Assembly: GCF_019204025.1 (NCBI RefSeq)
Contig: NZ_JAGSPB010000002.1
Coordinates: forward strand, 496,001 to 560,000
Origin: Erythrobacter ani
GTDB lineage: Bacteria; Pseudomonadota; Alphaproteobacteria; Sphingomonadales; Sphingomonadaceae
Direction of reading: 5' to 3'
Length of the DNA: 64,000 bases
The notes beneath the pieces were generated by a model. The model had not been told where the DNA came from. It searched no databases and saw nothing but the letters and a program-made list of their open reading frames with translations. Made by a program: the position numbers and the translations under genes. Positions 35,539 through 43,081 of this stretch are shown piece after piece (position 1 is the stretch's first letter; each line of letters starts with the position of its first letter).

Positions 35539-35556
35539 TGTCAATTTAGACGGACA
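35539..35556. promoter_or_regulatory. PpsR/CrtJ-type operator, bchC-distal site over the -35 region
   Basis: TGTCAATTTAGACGGACA is an exact TGT-N12-ACA match. On the minus strand its edge supplies TTGACA (35544-35539), 17 bp from TACCAC in the other site, so the two palindromes would sit on the -35 and -10 elements of the bchC promoter. Confidence 0.8.
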
Positions 35557-35564
35557 CCCGACCG

Positions 35565-36689
35565 TCAGGCATGGGCGACAATGCAGCTGGCGATTACCGG
35601 TTGCGCAGTCGGGACGACCCGAGTGCGCGAAAATCCGGCCGCGCGCAGCATGCGCGCAACCTCGTCCGGGGATCGCGGGCGGCCCGATCCCATCGCCCAC
35701 AGATAAAGGCCGAAAAACGCGTCGCCCATGGCCAGCGCTCCGGGAATGCCCGCCATCGGTTCCGCGATCAGCAGCCTGCCGCCAGGAGAGAGGCTGGCAC
35801 GGATATTCCTGAGCAGCGCCATTGCAGGCTCGTCATCATGGTCGTGCAGGATTCGAATCAGAGAAACGATATCGTATCCCTGAGGTATCCCGTTCTCGAA
35901 GAAATTGCCGGGATGACAGGTCAGCCGCTCGGCCCCGACCGATTGTGCGAGAGGCCCGCGAGCGGCCTCGGCCACTTCGGGCAAGTCAAACAGCCCGAGG
36001 CGTATATGTGGATAGGCGGCACCGACGCGGCGGATGAATTCGCCATGCCCGCCGCCCACATCGAGCAGGCTGCCTTGTTTGGGAAACCGGAATGCGCCGA
36101 TCACCTCGTCGGCGACGAAGCGCTGCGATGCAGCCATCAGCTCGGAATATTCCTGCGTTTCCGCGCCTCTTTCCGCCGCCCCGTGCAGCGCCCCCGCATA
36201 CGACCAGTAATGCGACAGCGCCGTCGGTTCCTTGCGATTGCGGCGCAGCAGATCGATCGGGTCGGCAAGGTCGCTGTAGAGGAGACGGTGATGGCGAATC
36301 ATAGCCTGCGTGCCGGGATCAGCCTGAAGCACCGCTCCCTGCTGGCCCAGCATCCACCCGTCCGACTGCGCTTCCTCGGCCAGGTCGAGCGCGCGTGCGG
36401 CCTTGAGCAGGCGCATCGCAGCATCCTCGCTCAGGTCGATATCCTGCGCGACCTCGCCCGCGCTCACAGGCCCCTTGGCCAGCAGGTCGAGCAGTCCGCT
36501 TTCGACGGCTGCGCGCAAGACCTGCGAATAGGAAAAACCGACGAGGTGATCGAACATCTGTGTTGCGCGGGTGCGAGCGACCGATCGGATGAAAGGGATT
36601 CGCGCGGCCCAGTATTGAAATCGAGAGCTGGCAAATATGGCGTTGCGGCGCGCGATCCAGCGGACCTTGAATGACGGTTCTGCCATCAT
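35565..36689 (-). CDS. crtF: Demethylspheroidene/hydroxycarotenoid O-methyltransferase
   Basis: About 374 residues. N-terminal winged-helix dimerisation domain (LVGFSYSQVLRAAVESGLLD, residues ~50-110) and a C-terminal SAM-binding domain with LLDVGGGHGEFIRRVG. CrtF methylates the 1-hydroxyl group of acyclic carotenoids. The frame begins at ATG 36707, but the operator at 36714 and lack of ribosome site make the ATG pair at 36689/36686 equally likely. It ends 130 bp before the bchC start on the same strand; the bchC promoter lies in that gap, so expression can be by read-through and by its own promoter. Confidence 0.93.
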   Translation of the reverse strand: MMAEPSFKVRWIARRNAIFASSRFQYWAARIPFIRSVARTRATQMFDHLVGFSYSQVLRAAVESGLLDLLAKGPVSAGEVAQDIDLSEDAAMRLLKAARALDLAEEAQSDGWMLGQQGAVLQADPGTQAMIRHHRLLYSDLADPIDLLRRNRKEPTALSHYWSYAGALHGAAERGAETQEYSELMAASQRFVADEVIGAFRFPKQGSLLDVGGGHGEFIRRVGAAYPHIRLGLFDLPEVAEAARGPLAQSVGAERLTCHPGNFFENGIPQGYDIVSLIRILHDHDDEPAMALLRNIRASLSPGGRLLIAEPMAGIPGALAMGDAFFGLYLWAMGSGRPRSPDEVARMLRAAGFSRTRVVPTAQPVIASCIVAHA

Positions 36690-36713
36690 TTTTGAGCGTT
36701 TTGACATCTCATA

Positions 36714-36731
36714 TGTCCAAATGATTGGACA
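36714..36731. promoter_or_regulatory. PpsR/CrtJ-type operator between crtF and crtD
   Basis: TGTCCAAATGATTGGACA is an exact TGT-N12-ACA match and a near-perfect palindrome (TGTCCAA/TTGGACA arms). It lies between divergent crtF and crtD; a TTGACA at 36701-36706 could be the -35 of a plus-strand promoter. Confidence 0.8.
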
Positions 36732-36811
36732 GGTGATAGGGTAAGGTCAATGATATTGTCCGCTGAAGGCCGCAGCTATCGCGGCGAATGCGCGCAGCTC
36801 AGGGGAGAGCG

Positions 36812-38383
36812 GTGGGAGAAAGGATCGCGATTATCGGTGCCGGGATGGGCGGGCTTGCCAGCGCGGCCATGCTCGCTGCACGCGGGCATGACGTCACCGT
36901 AATCGAGAAAGAGCAGTGGGTCGGAGGCAAGGCTCGAACCGTTGCGGTCGACGGGCAAGCGATCGAAGCCGGTCCGACCGTCTTTACAATGCGCGATGTC
37001 TTCGACCAGATATTCCACACCTGCGGTGCGCGACTCGAGGATTACATCAGTGTGCGCCGCGCCGAAGTGATCGCCCGCCACGCCTGGGATGACGCTGAGC
37101 GGCTCGATCTGTTTGCTGATCCCGTCCGCAGCGAAGAGGCGATCGGCGATTTTGCCGGAGCGGATGCCGCCGCCGGATATCGCGCATTTCGCAAAGAGGC
37201 GCGCCGCATTTACGAGGTGCTCGACGAACCTTTCCTGCGGGGGGACAAGTCTTCGACCCCGCTGCCGATGATGTGGCGCATGGGCCTCCACCGCATCGGT
37301 GACGCGATGGCAATGCGACCGTTCGACAATCTCTGGAAGGCGCTGGGCGAACATTTCGCCGATCCGCGCCTGCAGCAGCTCTATGGTCGCTATGCGACCT
37401 ATTGCGGGTCCGATCCGTTTCAGTCCCCTGCGACCCTGATGCTGATCGCTCATACTGAGGCGCGAGGCGTCTGGTTGATCGATGGCGGCATCAGCGCGCT
37501 CGCGAATGCTCTGCGGGCGTTGGCCGAGAAAAAGGGCGTGAGGTTCCTGTCTGGTTCCAATGCGGCGCAGATCCTGATCGAGGAGCGGCGGGTCGGCGGC
37601 ATAAGGCTGACAAGCGGGGATACGGTCCCGGCCAGCATCGTGATTTCCAATGCCGATCCCGCTGCGCTCGCCGGAGGCAAATTTGGCGAGCATGCGGCGC
37701 AGTCGGTGCCGAAGATGCCGGAAAGCAAACGCTCGCTTTCGGCGCTCGTCTGGTTCGCCCATGCCGAAACGGCGGGCTTCGATCTGAGCCATCACAACGT
37801 GTTCTTTTCGCCCGATTACGCGGGGGAATTCGCAGACATCGGTGCCGGCCGACCGCCATCCGACCCCACCGTTTACCTCTGCGCGCAGGACCGCAGCGCC
37901 AGCGAGCGCGCGCCCTTGCCGGCGCGGGAGAATGCCCGCGAGCGCATCCAGATCATCGTCAACGCCCCTGCCAATGGGGACACCCACCACTACTCAGCCG
38001 AGGAGATCGAGACATGCACACTCGCCATGAGGAGCAGCCTTCGAAGATGCGGGCTGACACTGGAGGATCCGATGCCGCACGAACTGGCAACGCCGGAGAC
38101 GTGGGAGGAGCTGTTCCCGGCAACGGGCGGCGCCCTTTATGGCAGAGCGTCGCACGGCTGGGCGGCCTCTTTCCAGCGGCAGGGCCCGAAAACGAAGATA
38201 CCGGGGCTGTATTGCGCGGGCGGGGCGACACACCCAGCGGCCGGAGTCCCGATGGCTGCCTTGTCAGGACTGCTGGCAGCGCGAACGATCGAACGGGACC
38301 TCGCTTCGATGCGGCGATTCCACCGGGCGGCTACACCTGGTGGTACATTGATGCGATCAGCGAAGACGGGCAGCACGGGCTGA
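36812..38383 (+). CDS. crtD: 1-hydroxycarotenoid 3,4-desaturase
   Basis: About 523 residues, phytoene-desaturase family flavoprotein. FAD motif IAIIGAGMGGLASAAMLAARG at the N-terminus and the C-terminal GLYCAGGATHPAAGVPMAALSG block. CrtD specificity is inferred from the crtC/crtF neighbours and hydroxy/methoxy pathway. The GTG at 36812 follows GGGGAG and begins at the FAD fold; ATG at 36788 adds eight residues. The last ~25 codons (after IERDLASM) look unlike the family and run through the conserved start of CrtC in another frame. Confidence 0.92.
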   Translation: MGERIAIIGAGMGGLASAAMLAARGHDVTVIEKEQWVGGKARTVAVDGQAIEAGPTVFTMRDVFDQIFHTCGARLEDYISVRRAEVIARHAWDDAERLDLFADPVRSEEAIGDFAGADAAAGYRAFRKEARRIYEVLDEPFLRGDKSSTPLPMMWRMGLHRIGDAMAMRPFDNLWKALGEHFADPRLQQLYGRYATYCGSDPFQSPATLMLIAHTEARGVWLIDGGISALANALRALAEKKGVRFLSGSNAAQILIEERRVGGIRLTSGDTVPASIVISNADPAALAGGKFGEHAAQSVPKMPESKRSLSALVWFAHAETAGFDLSHHNVFFSPDYAGEFADIGAGRPPSDPTVYLCAQDRSASERAPLPARENARERIQIIVNAPANGDTHHYSAEEIETCTLAMRSSLRRCGLTLEDPMPHELATPETWEELFPATGGALYGRASHGWAASFQRQGPKTKIPGLYCAGGATHPAAGVPMAALSGLLAARTIERDLASMRRFHRAATPGGTLMRSAKTGSTG

Positions 38384-39222
38384 CGATTATCGCCTTCCTG
38401 GGGAGTGTTTTCTCTCCCTATTACAAGCGCAGCGGCAGGAACGACCCGCTCAACCATTGCTCGCTCAACGTCGCGCTGTATGGCCCGCGCGCACGCTGGG
38501 CGATGACGGAGCGGCCCTCTGGCAAGGTGTCACGCGACGTGACCAACCTTCAGATCGGCCCGAGCCATGTCGAATGGAAGGGCGACGCGCTGGAGATCAC
38601 GATCGAGGAGCGCGACAAGCGGCTGTTCAATCCCTTTCGCCGGCCGGTTCGGGGCAAGGTCCGGGTCATTCCCGAAGCGCTCAATCCCGCATGTTTCGCG
38701 CTCGACCCAAGCGAAAACCACATCTGGCATTGCATGGCGCCGCGCGCCCGGATCGAGGTCGCCATGGAAGAACCGGCCGTATCTTGGAGTGGGGCGGGCT
38801 ATTTCGATCACAACCGCGGATCGGAGCCGCTCGAAAACGGTTTCAGAGTATGGCACTGGTCGCGCGCGCACATGAAAAGCGGGGCGGTGGTATGCTATGA
38901 AGGCGAACGCGGCGACGGATCCGTTTTCGCGAGCGCAATCCGTTTCGGCGCGGACGGAATTCCCGATGAAGCCCAGTTGCCGCCATCCGCCGACTTGCCC
39001 AGCAGCCGATGGGGCATTGCGCGCCGAACGCGCTCCGAAATCGGCTTTGCGGAAGTCAGCCGCACGTGGGAGGATACTCCGTTCTATGCACGGTCGGAGC
39101 TGGCCTCCAGGCTTTACGGTGAGGATGTGGTGTCGGTGCAGGAAAGCCTCGATATGCGACGTTTTGCTTCGCCACTGGTGCAGTTCATGCTGCCATACCG
39201 GATGCCGCGGCAAAAACGCTGA
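38212..39222 (+). CDS. crtC: Carotenoid 1,2-hydratase
   Basis: Homology to CrtC begins around GPRFDAAIPPGGYTWWYIDA (about 38,300) and includes GLTIIAFLGSVFSPYY, HCSLNVALYGPRARWAMTER and the WSGAGYFDHNRGSEPLE block. It adds water to the terminal double bond of acyclic carotenoids. The start cannot be fixed: in-frame candidates are TTG 38212 (used here), ATG 38047 and ATG 38014, the last with GAGGAG 8 bp upstream; all lie inside crtD, giving a 172-370 bp overlap. The stop is 3 bp from the convergent small gene. Confidence 0.88.
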   Translation: MRGRGDTPSGRSPDGCLVRTAGSANDRTGPRFDAAIPPGGYTWWYIDAISEDGQHGLTIIAFLGSVFSPYYKRSGRNDPLNHCSLNVALYGPRARWAMTERPSGKVSRDVTNLQIGPSHVEWKGDALEITIEERDKRLFNPFRRPVRGKVRVIPEALNPACFALDPSENHIWHCMAPRARIEVAMEEPAVSWSGAGYFDHNRGSEPLENGFRVWHWSRAHMKSGAVVCYEGERGDGSVFASAIRFGADGIPDEAQLPPSADLPSSRWGIARRTRSEIGFAEVSRTWEDTPFYARSELASRLYGEDVVSVQESLDMRRFASPLVQFMLPYRMPRQKR

Positions 39223-39225
39223 CCG

Positions 39226-39399
39226 TCACTCCTCCGGCGTATCCGCATTGGTTTTAGCCTCAGCTTCAGCTTCGGCCTCGGCCTTTTCCTTGCGGATCTG
39301 TTTCAGGTCACGGTCCATTTTCCACCACTGCCACAGGCCGAAACTGATCGCGATTCCATAGAAGAAAACGATCTCAATCCAGCCGAAATTGTCATCCAT
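39226..39399 (-). CDS. Small single-helix membrane protein with charged Ala/Glu tail
   Basis: 57 residues: MDDNFGWIEIVFFYGIAISF, a hydrophobic helix, then WQWWKMDRDLKQIRKEK and a (Ala-Glu)n acidic tail from a GCTTCA/GCCTCG-like hexamer repeat. The start at 39399 has GAGGA upstream and lies 14 bp past the bchO stop; the frame can be extended to 39435. As the last gene of bchI-bchD-bchO it may be a PGC membrane accessory, but no family is recognised. Confidence 0.7.
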   Translation of the reverse strand: MDDNFGWIEIVFFYGIAISFGLWQWWKMDRDLKQIRKEKAEAEAEAEAKTNADTPEE

Positions 39400-39412
39400 C
39401 TGCCGGTCCTCG

Positions 39413-40309
39413 CTAGGTCGCCGGCGCCATAGCATGCGCGGCGAGGAAGGGGGAGATGTGCGCCATCACCTGATCCGGCGCTTCCTCATGCGCGAGATGG
39501 CCGAGATTTTCGATCACTTCGAGGGCAGCGTCGGGCAGCCATCCATGCGCCTCCTGCGCCCAATCGAGGGGGATCGCCGCGTCCTTGTCCGAATGCACCA
39601 TAAGCACGGGATTAGAGACCGATCGCATCCGCGTGCGCAGCGTGGGCAGATCCCAGTTCGCCATCATCGCAAGCGCGCCTTTAGTGTGGCGGGAATTTGA
39701 CAGCAGCGCTTCGTAACAGGCGAGGCCATCGGCACCGATCTGCGAATTGGTGGCCCGGAGAATGAACCGGTCGGTATCGCCGGATAGCGCCGCTGCCCCT
39801 GAGAAGAGACGGGGCACGAGCGGATTGACGAAGAGGAGCTTCGCTACCGCGGGGAAGAGCTGGGCGGCGAGGCCGGGGAAGGGGCGAAGCGCTGAATTGA
39901 GGCCTATGATCGGCCCTGAATACTGATGGTCGAGCGCCAGCTGAAGGGCCAGCGCAGCGCCGGCCGAATGGCCGATTATCGCAGAGGGGGCGGCACCGAG
40001 TGTATCCAGCAGACGCGCAAGGGTGCTCGCCATTCGCGGAAGCGACATGTCATCGGGCGGGTGTCCCGCCGTGAATGCATGGCGGGGCAGGTCCGGGGCG
40101 ATGACATGATGCGTTTCCGCCAGCAGCGGCATCAACGGTCCCCAGGAATGCACCGACGCACCGGTGCCGTGGAGCAGCAATAGAAGCGGACTTTCCGGAT
40201 CGCCCATTCGCTGGACGTGCCAGCGGGTTCGGCCGACCGGCACGAATTCGCTCGCCTCGCGGTGCGGCCAGATCAGCCCTTCGTGGTCCCATCGGAGCGC
40301 GCGGCTCAT
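39413..40309 (-). CDS. bchO: Magnesium chelatase accessory alpha/beta hydrolase BchO
   Basis: 298-residue alpha/beta hydrolase with oxyanion-strand motif LLLLHGTGASVHSW, nucleophile elbow GHSAGAAL and a late Asp/His region (MVHSDKDAAIP, NLGHLAHEEAPDQV). BchO is invariably beside bchD and is presumed to help the chelatase, though its reaction is unknown. ATGA overlap with bchD. Confidence 0.93.
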   Translation of the reverse strand: MSRALRWDHEGLIWPHREASEFVPVGRTRWHVQRMGDPESPLLLLLHGTGASVHSWGPLMPLLAETHHVIAPDLPRHAFTAGHPPDDMSLPRMASTLARLLDTLGAAPSAIIGHSAGAALALQLALDHQYSGPIIGLNSALRPFPGLAAQLFPAVAKLLFVNPLVPRLFSGAAALSGDTDRFILRATNSQIGADGLACYEALLSNSRHTKGALAMMANWDLPTLRTRMRSVSNPVLMVHSDKDAAIPLDWAQEAHGWLPDAALEVIENLGHLAHEEAPDQVMAHISPFLAAHAMAPAT

Positions 40310-41997
40310 GCGGCTGACCGTGCAGGCTGCATCGCGGAGATCGCACCGTGCAGCGATTTTGCATCGGCGCGCGGCAGCGCCAGAAAACGGGCCTGCATCA
40401 GATCCGCAAGCGCGGGAGCGTCGGGTCCGGGCCGGGCGGAGATATCCACCACGAGCGCATCTATCCCCTCGCGGGCAATTGCCTTGGCAGCGGCCTCCGC
40501 GTCTTCTTTCGCCTGTTTTCTGCCCGGTGCACCGTCAGCAGCGATGTTGCCGCGCCCGTCGGTGAGGAACACGAGGCTGGCGGTGCGCCCCCGCGCCCTC
40601 ACGCTGATCGCGGCCTCGCGCGCAGCGTTCAATCCCATCGCCAGCGGTGTGCCGCCTCCGCCCGGCAGCTCTGCGAGCGCCCGGCGCGCCCGCGTTAGCG
40701 AGCGTGTGGGAGGCAGCAGCAACTCCGCATTATCGCCACGAAACGCGATCAGCGCGACTTCGCTGCGGGTGACGTAGGCCTGAGCCAGCATCAGTTCGAC
40801 AGCTCCCTTCGCCTCGGCAAGACGGGCAGCTGCCGCAGAGCCTGAGGCATCGACGGCAAAGATCGTGACGCGCGCGGCCTTTTCCTCGAACCGGCGAACC
40901 CTGAGATCATCTTTGCGCGTGAGGATCGCGTTGCGCTCCGCGCCGGGCTGTTCGCGGCGGCGGATTGCCTGCCACGGCACGGCGGCTCGCAGTGTGTCGA
41001 TCAGGGCGAGCCTCGCGCCTCCGTGCGGCATGCCGGGCCGGGCGCTCAGCGGTTTTCCGCGAACGCCCGATTTGCGCCTTTGACCCGATCCGCTTCCCGA
41101 TGATTTACGCGGTGCCTGACCCTTCGCCAATTGCGCAAGCAGGTCCGCCGGGATCGTCGCTGCGGCGGCTTCGACCAGCATTTCATCAAGCGTTTGATCT
41201 GGACGCTTGCTGTCCGTGTCCTCCCGCTCATCGCCATGATCCTGCGGCGGGTCAGCGGGGGTATCCTCTTGCTGGTGCTCTTCGGCGGGAGGAAGCTGCG
41301 TGGCGCGCGGGGCGAGCACCAGTCGCGCAGCAACCGCAAGATCAGTCTGTGAAGGAACACGCCGCCCGGTGAGGGCCGCATGCGCTCTTGCCGCCTGGCC
41401 CGCCGCCAGCAGCGGACGCAGGGAATGCACTCCAAGGGCTGCAGCCGTCGCGGCCAGCGCCTCGAGCGCTTCATCTTCGAGCGGGTCCACCGCACCCAGA
41501 TCGAGTGCGGTTTTTGCAGTCAGGTTGATCGGAGTAGCTGCGCGCGAATGGGTGAGGTTGCAGTGAAACGCGCACCGTTCCATCAGGCTTGCCGGCGGCG
41601 AATCATCGGGCTCTCGTCCGTCGTCCAGCAGGATAAGCGAGATATCGCCCTGATCGAGCGCCTGGGCGAGCCTGCCCGCAATGGCGTCGCCCATCCGCTC
41701 CGCCATGGGCACAAGCAGCAAGCCGCCCTTGGCCTCCGCCAGCAGGCCGGATTGCTTGATCGGGCGGCCTGCCGAAAGGCTTGCAGCGATGTCTATTCCA
41801 CCCAGCAATCGCTCGTCATCGATATGGCCGGGAAGCTTTCGGATCGCTCCAGACTCGCCCATTGCCTGGACCAGCAGATCGCGCGCGGGGCTCGATCCGC
41901 GCAGCGCCATGCCCCCGAACGATGCGGGAGCGATTAGGAGCAATTGCGCCGCCAGGGCGGCATCTTGAATGGGATCGGGCGGGTCCGCCGGTGTCAT
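40306..41997 (-). CDS. bchD: Magnesium chelatase subunit D
   Basis: 563 residues. A degenerate AAA+ N-terminal domain (to ~210), an acidic/Pro-rich linker (HQQEDTPADPPQDHGDERED), then a C-terminal integrin-I/VWA domain with the metal-site motif DASGSAAAARL and later FLTDGRGNIAADG. It bridges BchI and BchH in the ATP-driven Mg insertion. ATGA overlaps on both sides. Confidence 0.96.
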   Translation of the reverse strand: MTPADPPDPIQDAALAAQLLLIAPASFGGMALRGSSPARDLLVQAMGESGAIRKLPGHIDDERLLGGIDIAASLSAGRPIKQSGLLAEAKGGLLLVPMAERMGDAIAGRLAQALDQGDISLILLDDGREPDDSPPASLMERCAFHCNLTHSRAATPINLTAKTALDLGAVDPLEDEALEALAATAAALGVHSLRPLLAAGQAARAHAALTGRRVPSQTDLAVAARLVLAPRATQLPPAEEHQQEDTPADPPQDHGDEREDTDSKRPDQTLDEMLVEAAAATIPADLLAQLAKGQAPRKSSGSGSGQRRKSGVRGKPLSARPGMPHGGARLALIDTLRAAVPWQAIRRREQPGAERNAILTRKDDLRVRRFEEKAARVTIFAVDASGSAAAARLAEAKGAVELMLAQAYVTRSEVALIAFRGDNAELLLPPTRSLTRARRALAELPGGGGTPLAMGLNAAREAAISVRARGRTASLVFLTDGRGNIAADGAPGRKQAKEDAEAAAKAIAREGIDALVVDISARPGPDAPALADLMQARFLALPRADAKSLHGAISAMQPARSAA

Positions 41998-42995
41998 CCG
42001 AACAATTCGTCGATGGCGCGGGTGATCCGCGCGGTCGATCCGGTTTCGTCGAGCACATCGCGCCGCAGCCGGTGACGCAGCGCTGAGGGCGCTACTGCGA
42101 TGAGGTGTTCGCGCTTGACCGAACGCGCGCCGTCCAGCGCGGCAAGCGCCCGCGACGCCCGCATCAATGTCAGTTCGCCGCGCAGGCCATCAGCCCCGAC
42201 CGCAAGACACAATTGCGCCGCGTCGGTAAGCACGTCTTCGCCCGGCTCCAGCTTGGCCAGTTTCGCTTTTCCGCGTGCGATCTGTTTAAGGGTTTTCTCG
42301 TCCTCGCCAGCCCACTTTTCCGCGAAGCCTGCGGGATCGCGTTCGTTCGCCGCGACCAGCCGCATGATCTCCACGCGCGTTTCGATGTCTTCGGGCGTGC
42401 GCACCTCGACCGAGAGGCCAAACCGGTCGAGCAGCTGAGGGCGCAATTCCCCCTCTTCGGGATTGCCGCTGCCGATCAGGACGAACTTGGCCCGGTGGCG
42501 CACCGATAACCCCTCGCGCTCGACCACGTTCTCGCCCGATGCGGCGACGTCGAGCAGCAGGTCGACAAGGTGATCTTCGAGCAGGTTGATCTCGTCGATA
42601 TACAAAAACCCGCGATGCGCCTTTGCCAGCAGTCCCGGTTCGAACGCCTTCTCACCTGCCCTCAATGCGCGTTCCAGATCGAGCGAGCCGATCACGCGGT
42701 CTTCGGTCGCGCCAAGCGGCAGATCCACAAACGGGACGTCGCGTTTGCGCACCCGGCCCGATGTGCACGGATCGGGGCAGGTGCCACGCTGCTCCCCGGT
42801 GCAGCCATAGCGGCAATCCGCAATTGCGGAAATTTGCGGCAATAGCCCTGCGAGCGCTCGCGCTGCGGTGGATTTGCCCGTCCCGCGATCACCGAAAACC
42901 ATCACCCCGCCGACGCTCGGATCGACGGCCGCGATCAGCAACGCCTGCTTCATCTCGTCCTGACCGACGATTGCAGAAAAAGGAAACCTAGCCAT
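41994..42995 (-). CDS. bchI: Magnesium chelatase ATPase subunit I
   Basis: 333-residue AAA+ ATPase starting MARFPFSAIVGQDEMKQALL, the canonical BchI beginning; the frame extends 21 codons further without homology. Walker A GDRGTGKST (35-43), Walker B FLYIDEINLLED, sensor motif GSGNPEEGELRPQLLDRFGL. It hydrolyses ATP to drive the chelatase. First gene of bchI-D-O; degenerate PpsR-like sites lie upstream at 43040-43070. Confidence 0.97.
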   Translation of the reverse strand: MARFPFSAIVGQDEMKQALLIAAVDPSVGGVMVFGDRGTGKSTAARALAGLLPQISAIADCRYGCTGEQRGTCPDPCTSGRVRKRDVPFVDLPLGATEDRVIGSLDLERALRAGEKAFEPGLLAKAHRGFLYIDEINLLEDHLVDLLLDVAASGENVVEREGLSVRHRAKFVLIGSGNPEEGELRPQLLDRFGLSVEVRTPEDIETRVEIMRLVAANERDPAGFAEKWAGEDEKTLKQIARGKAKLAKLEPGEDVLTDAAQLCLAVGADGLRGELTLMRASRALAALDGARSVKREHLIAVAPSALRHRLRRDVLDETGSTARITRAIDELFG

Positions 42996-43039
42996 TGCGG
43001 GCTCTTGTGAACGCTGCTGCGCGATTGGACAAGCGCCTC

Positions 43040-43070
43040 TGACGATTTGAGGTGACAATTCGCCCTGACA
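43040..43070. promoter_or_regulatory. Two overlapping degenerate PpsR-like sites upstream of bchI
   Basis: TGACGATTTGAGGTGACA (43040-43057) and TGACAATTCGCCCTGACA (43053-43070) each fit TGT-N12-ACA with one mismatch, 45-75 bp before the bchI start. With this looser rule chance matches are common, so support is weak. Confidence 0.35.
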
Positions 43071-43081
43071 CTCGGGCCTGA

